DNA of 15,575 nucleotides from positions 1 through 15,575 of the forward strand of contig DASZUC010000042.1 in the NCBI GenBank assembly GCA_035547775.1, in the 5' to 3' direction. This DNA is from DASZUC01 sp035547775 (GTDB lineage: Bacteria; Patescibacteriota; Saccharimonadia; Saccharimonadales; UBA4665). Position numbers and translations under genes: made by a program. The notes below the pieces were generated by a model. That model was not told where the DNA came from, did not search any database, and was given only the letters and a program-made list of their open reading frames with translations. Below, piece by piece: positions 1 through 4,888 of the stretch; the first letter of the stretch is position 1, and each line of letters begins with the position of its first letter.

Positions 1-138
1 AATCAGGTTGCTGACACAGTTTGTGCCATCATCGTGACAAGTGGTTACTACTGAATTGACGCCATTCGGAATGTTCAGGAGCGTGAGGGTCACAAACTGA
101 ATAAACGTGGCAATACCGGTTTCATAGTGTAAGCGCAT
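1..138 (-). CDS. N-terminal part of a hypothetical membrane protein, cut by the window edge
   Basis: An open frame runs leftward from ATG at 138 through 46 codons to the edge of the window with no stop. The first 30 residues contain a hydrophobic stretch (about residues 8-24, TGIATFIQFVTLTLLNI) that looks like a membrane segment or uncleaved signal. Two cysteines follow, at residues 34 and 41 (TCHDDGTNC), so the following part may be extracytoplasmic with a disulfide. A consensus -10 box lies eight bases before the ATG, which supports this start and suggests a leaderless mRNA. I do not recognise the family. The frame is short and partial, but promoter placement, the open frame and plausible composition together favour a real gene. 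Confidence 0.6.
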   Translation of the reverse strand, partial: MRLHYETGIATFIQFVTLTLLNIPNGVNSVVTTCHDDGTNCVSNLI

Positions 139-146
139 ACGTTTAA

Positions 147-152
147 ATTATA
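147..152 (-). promoter_or_regulatory. -10 box for the minus-strand gene starting at 138
   Basis: A perfect TATAAT reads leftward here and ends eight bases before the ATG at 138. Transcription starting six to eight bases downstream of the box would begin at or next to the start codon. There is no Shine-Dalgarno sequence and no good -35 box. Confidence 0.55.
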
Positions 153-188
153 GCGCCACTTGCCCCGTAGCTCGAAGCGTTTCACATC

Positions 189-217
189 TTGCAAAATAAG
201 CTTATTCGTGTTAGTAT
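189..217 (+). promoter_or_regulatory. Promoter with a palindrome in the spacer, for the gene at 245
   Basis: TTGCAA (189-194) and TAGTAT (212-217) are separated by 17 bases. The spacer begins with a perfect 12-base palindrome, AATAAGCTTATT (195-206), a reasonable operator candidate because a bound repressor would block RNA polymerase. The leader is about 20 bases and carries an AAGAGG Shine-Dalgarno site at 234-239. Confidence 0.5.
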
Positions 218-244
218 ATATACATTATTGGATAAGAGGTAGCC

Positions 245-805
245 ATGGCGCGTTATTTTATCGGTTTTCTTCTCGCGATCGGGCTGATCATTTTGGTGAT
301 CATCCTCTTATTTAGTGGTGGCGGCAAGCCCCAAGTACCAAGCACCACCAAGGTGTTATCGAGCTTTTCCAGCACTGATGCTACTACCAGCATGACGATT
401 GATGGACCGGTGAATGATCCACAAAATCACGAGCAGATTAAAATTATCGTCAGCAACAGCGATATTACCTTCGAACACCTGAAGGGTTACGATGGCCACG
501 TTGTCAGCGTCCGCACATACCCCAACACCGAAAAGAGTTATTACGTCTTTTTGCGCGCTTTGATGGGCGCTAAATTTACCAATGGCGACACCAGCCAGTC
601 ACTAGCCGACTCTACTGGTTACTGCCCACTCGGCAATCGCTACATCTTTAACCTCAGCCAAGAAGGCCAGACCATTGAGCAGTTCTGGACGACTAACTGT
701 AGTGGTCCCAAGACATACCACGGCGATTCCAACCTCACGGTGACCTTGTTTGAAGATCAAGTGCCAAACTACGACGATCTTGTCGCCAACATCCAACTCC
801 AGTAG
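245..805 (+). CDS. Membrane-anchored hypothetical protein with an outer soluble domain
   Basis: This 186-residue protein opens with a strong single transmembrane segment (about residues 4-23), followed by a GGGKP turn and a Ser/Thr-rich linker (about 33-52). The remaining soluble domain of about 135 residues contains Cys127 and Cys152, which could form a disulfide. The hydrophobic anchor ahead of a Ser/Thr-rich linker suggests a surface-exposed or periplasm-like domain tethered to the membrane. The ATG has a good Shine-Dalgarno site (AAGAGGT, 234-240) and a promoter 28 bases upstream, so this is one of the genes here with a normal leader. I do not recognise the family and assign no function. 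It diverges from the truncated membrane gene at 1-138, and the two may share regulation through the 106-base gap. Confidence 0.85.
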   Translation: MARYFIGFLLAIGLIILVIILLFSGGGKPQVPSTTKVLSSFSSTDATTSMTIDGPVNDPQNHEQIKIIVSNSDITFEHLKGYDGHVVSVRTYPNTEKSYYVFLRALMGAKFTNGDTSQSLADSTGYCPLGNRYIFNLSQEGQTIEQFWTTNCSGPKTYHGDSNLTVTLFEDQVPNYDDLVANIQLQ

Positions 806-826
806 CTGATTTGTCCTTGCGGCTTA

Positions 827-832
827 TATACT
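827..832 (+). promoter_or_regulatory. -10 box giving a predicted leaderless mRNA for the HAD gene
   Basis: TATACT ends six bases before the ATG at 839 (gap AAAGGC). The same bases could act as a weak Shine-Dalgarno site in a longer transcript, but they are too close to the ATG for normal spacing. No convincing -35 box is visible. Confidence 0.45.
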
Positions 833-838
833 AAAGGC

Positions 839-1414
839 ATGATCAAGGCCATCATTGTCGATTGTTTCGGTGTGCTTACCACTGACCACTGGAAGCAATT
901 TGTGGCAACGCTGCCTGCTGAGCAGCAGGGGCCGGTGCACCAGCTGAATCATGCGTACGACCAAGGCCACCTCAGCAAAGCCGACTTTCTAGCGGCGGTT
1001 CAGGAACTGACGGGGCAGGTGTCTCGCTACACTGACAAGTTGCTCGATAACGAAACTGCCAAGAATACACAACTGCTCGACTATATTGCTGAACTCCGTA
1101 GCCGCGGCTACAAAATTGCCTTGCTGAGCAATGTCGCCACCATTTGGATTCGAGAAGAGTTTTTAACGCCTACCGAGCAGCAGTTATTCGATGTTTTCAT
1201 TTTTTCATACGAAGTTGGCCTCGTGAAGCCCGAGCCAAAGATATATCAATTGACCGTCGAACGCTTGGGGCTAGAGGCTGATGAGTGTGTGATGATTGAT
1301 GATATTGAGCGCTACTGTGCCGTAGCCCGCGAACAGGGTCTGCAGGCGATTGTGTATGACAATTTCGCTCAGTGCAAAACTGAACTCGAACGTGTTTTGT
1401 CATCTCGAGCGTAA
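839..1414 (+). CDS. HAD-superfamily hydrolase, haloacid dehalogenase-like subfamily
   Basis: All four HAD motifs are present in this 191-residue protein. Motif I is DCFGVL, with nucleophile Asp8 and Phe10 at the position usually taken by the second Asp in phosphatases. Motif II is Ser97 in ALLSNV, motif III is Lys130 in GLVKPEP, and motif IV is Asp154-Asp155 in MIDD. Family knowledge says such proteins hydrolyse phosphate or halide esters through an aspartyl intermediate in the cytoplasm, with a helical cap between motifs I and II (here about 15-85). Phe at motif I+2 is typical of the IA branch that includes dehalogenases and many uncharacterised phosphatases, so the substrate cannot be named. 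The gene is 33 bases after its neighbour and has its own -10 box. Confidence 0.9.
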   Translation: MIKAIIVDCFGVLTTDHWKQFVATLPAEQQGPVHQLNHAYDQGHLSKADFLAAVQELTGQVSRYTDKLLDNETAKNTQLLDYIAELRSRGYKIALLSNVATIWIREEFLTPTEQQLFDVFIFSYEVGLVKPEPKIYQLTVERLGLEADECVMIDDIERYCAVAREQGLQAIVYDNFAQCKTELERVLSSRA

Positions 1415-1421
1415 GTCGAGA
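1403..1421. terminator. Weak hairpin at the convergent HAD / DciA-like junction
   Basis: TCTCGA (1403-1408) and TCGAGA (1416-1421) form a six-base stem with a seven-base loop that includes the HAD stop codon. The gene ends converge with a 15-base gap. A short T run follows on the plus strand (TGTTT), so this may serve as a weak terminator for the plus-strand transcript. Confidence 0.3.
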
Positions 1422-1429
1422 GATCCTGT

Positions 1430-1666
1430 TTAGCCAATCCGAAACGTCAGTCGTTTGGTCAGCTGACAGCGCCGCTTGATGTCTGGTGATCGCAGGCGCA
1501 GTGTGTTTGCCAGCCCGGCATTCGGTACTATAATCACAATGTCACGCTCACGAATGAGGACGCCCACCGCAGTCTCAAACTCATCTTGCACATACTTTTT
1601 GATCGCCGCCATTTCCGGTGGTTCATCAAAGTTTTTATCCCGCAAAATCTGATTCAAAGCATCCAT
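1430..1666 (-). CDS. Minimal DUF721/DciA-like protein
   Basis: This 78-residue protein has the general shape of DUF721 proteins: an N-terminal helix, then strands around DIVIIVPNAG, a helix rich in Leu/Arg (LANTLRLRSPDIKRRC) and a terminal strand ending LTFRIG. Known DUF721 members include DciA, which loads or activates the replicative helicase DnaB in bacteria lacking DnaC or DnaI. Here only the core fold is present, without the extension seen in longer homologues. The start at 1666 is chosen because TATAAT lies seven bases upstream and the gap itself reads AAGGAGA. Earlier in-frame starts would run into mutM. The assignment is by pattern of the C-terminal half and is not certain. A different KH-like or nucleic-acid-binding small domain is possible. 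Confidence 0.65.
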   Translation of the reverse strand: MDALNQILRDKNFDEPPEMAAIKKYVQDEFETAVGVLIRERDIVIIVPNAGLANTLRLRSPDIKRRCQLTKRLTFRIG

Positions 1667-1673
1667 TCTCCTT

Positions 1674-1679
1674 ATTATA
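1674..1679 (-). promoter_or_regulatory. -10 box of the DciA-like gene
   Basis: A perfect TATAAT on the minus strand ends seven bases before the ATG at 1666. The seven bases between are AAGGAGA, which looks like a Shine-Dalgarno site but sits too close to the ATG for normal use. The transcript is probably leaderless. Confidence 0.55.
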
Positions 1680-1684
1680 CTTGC

Positions 1685-1690
1685 TAAAAT
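1685..1690 (+). promoter_or_regulatory. Extended -10 box of mutM
   Basis: TAAAAT is preceded by TGC (TGCTAAAAT), the extended -10 form that can work with a poor -35 box. It ends eight bases before the mutM ATG, and the gap is A-rich with no Shine-Dalgarno site, so the mRNA is predicted to be leaderless. Confidence 0.55.
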
Positions 1691-1698
1691 AAAAAGAT

Positions 1699-2571
1699 AT
1701 GCCAGAGTTGCCCGAAGTTGAAACCGTCCGCATTGGTCTGAGCCGTTTGCTGCCCGGGCGGGTGATTGCTGCCATCGATTTTGATTGGCCGAAGTCGTTC
1801 CCGAATGCCGCAGCCGATGTGGCCAGCTTTGTTGTGGGAGCTGAAATAGTAGCCGTCGAACGCCGTGCCAAGGTGTTATTGATTGAACTATCAACCCAGT
1901 ACACATTGGTAATTCACCTGAAAATGACCGGCCAGCTAGTGTTTCGCAGTGCCAGTGAGCGCTTCGGGGCGGGGCACCCAAACGATAGCTTAGTCGGCGA
2001 TTTACCTGATCGTTCTACGCGCGTCACCACAACGTTTACCGACGACAGCCAGCTGTTTTTTAACGATCAGCGTAAATTTGGCTGGATGCGTCTCATGCCC
2101 ACCGCCGAAGTTATGAACCTTGATTTCTTCCAAAAAGTCGGTCCAGAGCCTTTGGCTGCCGACTTCACCTGGCAAGCCTTTCGCGAACGATTATTACGCC
2201 GACCAAAATCGAATGTTAAAGCTGTATTGCTCGACCAAACGGTGGTAGCTGGTATCGGCAACATCTATGCCGATGAATCGCTCTGGGGTGCCAAAATCCA
2301 CCCGCTCACTCTTGTGAAAGATCTCAAACCACGCCAAATTGAAACGCTGTATGAAGAACTAGTCATGGTACTCAAACTAGCCATTGAAAAAGGTGGCTCA
2401 ACAGATAAGAATTATGTCAATGCCGAAGGTAAAAAGGGCAGCTACCTAACCTTTGCCAGAGTCTTTCGTAGGGAAGGTCAAGCTTGCCCGCGCTGTGGTC
2501 ACGAGATTGTCAAAACGCGTGTCGCTGGCCGTGGTACTCATCTTTGTCCATTCTGTCAGAAACAGCCATAG
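1699..2571 (+). CDS. mutM: Formamidopyrimidine-DNA glycosylase (Fpg/MutM)
   Basis: This is a complete bifunctional glycosylase/AP lyase of 290 residues that removes 8-oxoguanine and ring-opened purines. The N-terminus PELPEVE supplies the catalytic Pro2 (first residue after Met removal) and Glu3. Lys58 lies in RRAKVLL, matching Lys57 of the E. coli enzyme. Met76 and Arg125/Phe127 match the residues that fill the gap left by the flipped base. The helix-two-turn-helix is at about 184-202 (AGIGNIYADES), and the C-terminal zinc finger uses Cys263, Cys266, Cys283 and Cys286, with the GRGT loop before the last pair. All key residues are present, so it should be active. It diverges from the DciA-like gene with only 32 bases between start codons. 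Confidence 0.97.
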   Translation: MPELPEVETVRIGLSRLLPGRVIAAIDFDWPKSFPNAAADVASFVVGAEIVAVERRAKVLLIELSTQYTLVIHLKMTGQLVFRSASERFGAGHPNDSLVGDLPDRSTRVTTTFTDDSQLFFNDQRKFGWMRLMPTAEVMNLDFFQKVGPEPLAADFTWQAFRERLLRRPKSNVKAVLLDQTVVAGIGNIYADESLWGAKIHPLTLVKDLKPRQIETLYEELVMVLKLAIEKGGSTDKNYVNAEGKKGSYLTFARVFRREGQACPRCGHEIVKTRVAGRGTHLCPFCQKQP

Positions 2572-2587
2572 ATCATCTTTCCTAATC

Positions 2588-2616
2588 TTGACAAAAAGGC
2601 AATATTTTGCTAATAT
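2588..2616 (+). promoter_or_regulatory. Strong consensus promoter for the Fic gene
   Basis: A perfect TTGACA (2588-2593), a 17-base spacer ending in TGC, and TAATAT (2611-2616) make this the best sigma-70-type promoter in the window. Transcription should begin near 2623, leaving about 17 bases before the ATG at 2640. This rules out a TTG start at 2607, which would lie upstream of the transcription start. Confidence 0.75.
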
Positions 2617-2639
2617 TTATATGGGAAACTAAAACAAAT

Positions 2640-3377
2640 ATGCCCAATATAGAAGCCGATCCACAAAGAATTGATGATGCCACACAGCTAGTGGAAGATT
2701 TTAACTTGCACGAAGATGCTGAGATTTTTGCTGATCCGTCAAACCGGGTGGAATTCTTAACTTCACTGAACGCCGAGGACTTTTTTGATATCTCTCAGCA
2801 TGTAAATGCCCGCGTGCGCGGCTTTGAGCCCCGCGACAAAGTAACTGCGAACGAGGAGGGTGGTTATCTGCCTGCGCTTGGTACGCCAGAGGCGAGTGAA
2901 AAACGGCAAGCTTTTACCGCCGGATTTGATACCATCAAGGACTATTTGCTCACCTCAACTGATGACCCGGAGCAGAAAGTGAAAGGTGCTGCGATGGCTG
3001 CCGAGGCGTTAATTATTTGGGTACACCCTTTTAACGATGGCAATGGTCGAACCAGCCGGTTCCTCGGCAAATTCATCGAAGATGGCACCACAGATACTGA
3101 TCAGCTGATTGCCGAGACCGCCGATAAGAACAATCGTTTGCGCATGTACAAGGAAAACCTCAGAGTTGATAAGGCTAATGTATATAAAGGCATTGACGTC
3201 GTTCTTGATGATGACGAAGAGGAAGAACTCAAAGCAACTGAAATGCCGGTGAGTGAAGGTATATCGCGCAGTCTCAAGCGACTGCTAGAGGATAAAACGG
3301 TTCAAGCGAAGGTGGAGGCCCAAACCGCCCGTTACCAGGCAGCTTGGGAAGCATCACAAGCTAAAGCTGCGGCTTAA
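2640..3377 (+). CDS. Fic-domain protein (predicted AMP- or NMP-transferase)
   Basis: The complete Fic signature HPFNDGNGR lies at residues 129-137 of this 245-residue protein. His129 is the catalytic base, Asp133 the metal ligand, and Asn135 and Arg137 contact the nucleotide phosphates. Family knowledge: Fic proteins transfer AMP or another nucleotide moiety to hydroxyl groups on target proteins, and some are toxins. The segment around GGYLP (74-78) may be the flap that positions the target. I see no short antitoxin gene beside it. A TxxxEG match (69-74) resembles the inhibitory motif but is only about 55 residues before the catalytic His. The C-terminal region carries an acidic run (190-196) and then a charged, Ala-rich helix. 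The start at 2640 follows from the promoter position; there is no Shine-Dalgarno site. Confidence 0.9.
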   Translation: MPNIEADPQRIDDATQLVEDFNLHEDAEIFADPSNRVEFLTSLNAEDFFDISQHVNARVRGFEPRDKVTANEEGGYLPALGTPEASEKRQAFTAGFDTIKDYLLTSTDDPEQKVKGAAMAAEALIIWVHPFNDGNGRTSRFLGKFIEDGTTDTDQLIAETADKNNRLRMYKENLRVDKANVYKGIDVVLDDDEEEELKATEMPVSEGISRSLKRLLEDKTVQAKVEAQTARYQAAWEASQAKAAA

Positions 3378-3398
3378 CAAAAAGCGCCCTTATCGAAG

Positions 3399-3404
3399 TA
3401 TAAT
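3399..3404 (+). promoter_or_regulatory. -10 box giving a predicted leaderless GTG start for holA
   Basis: A perfect TATAAT ends six bases before the GTG at 3411 (gap AAGAGC). The short leader would hold no functional Shine-Dalgarno site. A TTAACA at 3374-3379 is 19 bases upstream and is only a weak -35 candidate. Confidence 0.55.
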
Positions 3405-3410
3405 AAGAGC

Positions 3411-4331
3411 GTGATAATTACTCTGACGGGAGAGAATAGTTTTGCTTTGCAGGCGGCGCTGGGCAAGCTAGTCGATGATTTTGTGGCGATTCACGGTGAG
3501 CTAGCCTTGGAACGCCTGGATGGCCAGGAAATTGAATACGATCGCGTGCGTGAATCATTGCAGTCGCTGCCGTTTCTGGCCAGCCAAAAAATGGTGGTTT
3601 TGCGCGAAGCGAGTACCAACAAGCAGTTCGTTGAGAACTTTGAACAACTTTTTACCGATCTGCCGGCAACAACCGGTTTGCTTTTGGTCGAACCCAAGCT
3701 CGATAAACGCCTGAGCTACTACAAGTACCTCAAATCAAAGACCGATTTTCGAGAGTTCCCAGGGCTGGATCAGCAAGGCTTGAGCCGTTGGTTGGTGGCT
3801 GCCGCTACTGAGCGCGGCGCGCAGTTAAACCCACGTGATGCCCAATATTTAGTTGAACGTGTCGGCACTGACCAACAATTATTGTCCAACGAGCTCGACA
3901 AGCTACTGCTGTATGATGCCACCATTTCGCGCCAGACAATTGATGTACTCACCGAACCAAACATGCAAAGCACCATTTTCCAACTGCTGGAAGCGGCCTT
4001 TGCTGGGCAGAGCAAACGAGTGCTGCAGCTGTATGGTGAACAACGTATGCAAAAGGTTGAGCCAGCCCAGATTATCGCTTTGTTGGCCTGGCAACTTCAC
4101 GTGCTGGCCGTGGTGAAAACCGCCGGTGATCGTTCGTCAGATCAAATTGCGCGTGAAGCCAAGTTGAACCCCTTCGTGGTTAGTAAAAGCCTCGGGATTG
4201 CCCGCAATCTTACCCTTCAAGATCTGAAATCCAAGATCTCCGACCTCCTGCAGATTGACGTACGCAGTAAGCGCACCAATCTTGATGCCGACGAAGCACT
4301 TCAGCATTATTTGCTGACCCTCACCGCCTAA
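3411..4331 (+). CDS. holA: DNA polymerase III delta subunit
   Basis: Delta opens the beta sliding clamp as part of the clamp-loader complex in DNA replication. This 306-residue protein has the usual delta architecture. An N-terminal AAA+-like domain (1-120) begins MIITLTGENSF, where a true P-loop is absent as expected for this non-ATPase subunit, and includes SLPFLASQKMVVLR, the region that contacts the clamp. A middle helical domain (about 125-190) contains the recurrent DQQLLSNELDKL, and a C-terminal collar domain begins near STIFQLLEAA. Length is normal. The GTG start is chosen because it is the first start after the -10 box at 3399 and gives the expected N-terminus. The gene is 33 bases after the Fic gene but has its own promoter. 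Confidence 0.9.
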   Translation: MIITLTGENSFALQAALGKLVDDFVAIHGELALERLDGQEIEYDRVRESLQSLPFLASQKMVVLREASTNKQFVENFEQLFTDLPATTGLLLVEPKLDKRLSYYKYLKSKTDFREFPGLDQQGLSRWLVAAATERGAQLNPRDAQYLVERVGTDQQLLSNELDKLLLYDATISRQTIDVLTEPNMQSTIFQLLEAAFAGQSKRVLQLYGEQRMQKVEPAQIIALLAWQLHVLAVVKTAGDRSSDQIAREAKLNPFVVSKSLGIARNLTLQDLKSKISDLLQIDVRSKRTNLDADEALQHYLLTLTA

Positions 4332-4340
4332 ATTATGTAA

Positions 4341-4368
4341 AGAAAAATCCCCGGCAAAGCGGGGATTC
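4341..4368 (-). terminator. Intrinsic terminator of rpsT
   Basis: AATCCCCG (4346-4353) pairs with CGGGGATT (4360-4367) across a six-base loop. Read on the minus strand, the stem is followed by a T run (TTTTTC), the classic terminator form for rpsT. In the plus direction the tail is not T-rich, so its use by convergent holA is less certain. Confidence 0.8.
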
Positions 4369-4389
4369 TCTAGGCACTAAGACCAGGAA

Positions 4390-4728
4390 CTATTTCTTCT
4401 TGGCAGCTGGTTTTTTAGCAGCTGGCTTCTTAGCGGCGGCTTTTTTGGCTGGAGCGGCTTTGGCAGCAGCCTTTTTAGCTGGTTTCACGCCAGCAGCTTT
4501 GGCCCGCTTAGCGGCCTGGCTTTGCAGACGAGCAGCTTTGTTCTTGTGAATCACGCGCTTTTTGGCAGCTTTACCGACGGCACTCTGAGCAGCTGAAGCA
4601 CTCTTGGCACTTGGGCTTTTACCGAAGACTTTAAAAGCGCTCTTCAGGTTACGCTTGGTTTTGCTGTTGCGAACCGCCGCTTTGCGGGCGACTCGGACAC
4701 GTTTTTTGGCTGATTTGATAATCGGCAT
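4390..4728 (-). CDS. rpsT: 30S ribosomal protein S20 with a Lys/Ala/Pro tail
   Basis: S20 binds 16S rRNA early in 30S assembly. Residues 1-80 match the S20 three-helix fold: MPIIKSAKKRVR at the start, a basic first helix, and the well-conserved VIHKNKAAR (59-67) before the last helix. The protein is 112 residues, whereas S20 usually has about 85-90. The excess is a tail from about residue 82 that consists only of Lys, Ala and Pro in PAKK/AAAKK/PAAKK units, resembling histone H1 tails. The tail could add rRNA or DNA contacts, which is an inference. The gene has its own promoter, a leader of about 30 bases with AGGA before the ATG, and a strong terminator. Confidence 0.95.
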   Translation of the reverse strand: MPIIKSAKKRVRVARKAAVRNSKTKRNLKSAFKVFGKSPSAKSASAAQSAVGKAAKKRVIHKNKAARLQSQAAKRAKAAGVKPAKKAAAKAAPAKKAAAKKPAAKKPAAKKK

Positions 4729-4764
4729 ATCGATTCCTATTACGGTTATTAGTAAGACGAGCTT

Positions 4765-4793
4765 ACTATACAGAGGTGGCCGGTAAAAGTAAA
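4765..4793 (-). promoter_or_regulatory. rpsT promoter with an overlapping inverted repeat
   Basis: On the minus strand TTTACT (4793-4788), a 17-base spacer and TATAGT (4770-4765) form a good promoter. An inverted repeat, AGTAAG and CTTACT (4751-4767), overlaps the -10 box and the predicted transcript start. It could be an operator or a 5'-end hairpin. Confidence 0.6.
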
Positions 4794-4817
4794 GATTGAT
4801 TCATACAGCAAACCATG

Positions 4818-4851
4818 GGCTTGCCCCTAGACAAGCCATAACCTTTATGCT
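4818..4851 (+). promoter_or_regulatory. Inverted repeat and weak promoter before the DHH-like gene
   Basis: GGCTTG (4818-4823) and CAAGCC (4832-4837) form a perfect six-base inverted repeat. It overlaps a possible -35 box (TTGCCC, 4821-4826) and lies upstream of a possible -10 box (TATGCT, 4846-4851). The 19-base spacer is long, so the promoter call is tentative. No Shine-Dalgarno site is visible before the ATG at 4889. Confidence 0.35.
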
Positions 4852-4888
4852 AGGCTAGCAACAGATCTCACTAACACAAAAAACATCG

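Noticed and set aside
1667..1981. Extension of the DciA-like frame upstream into mutM
   Set aside because: The extra 105 residues are antisense to mutM and have no family features, and the promoter lies at 1674-1679.
2607..2639. In-frame TTG start twelve codons upstream of the Fic ATG
   Set aside because: It lies inside the promoter spacer, upstream of the predicted transcript start, so it would not be in the mRNA.
2844..2861. TxxxEG match in the Fic protein as an inhibitory motif
   Set aside because: It is only about 55 residues before the catalytic His and near the presumed flap, while the inhibitory helix in known N-terminal types is more than 100 residues away. Not called, but kept as a question.
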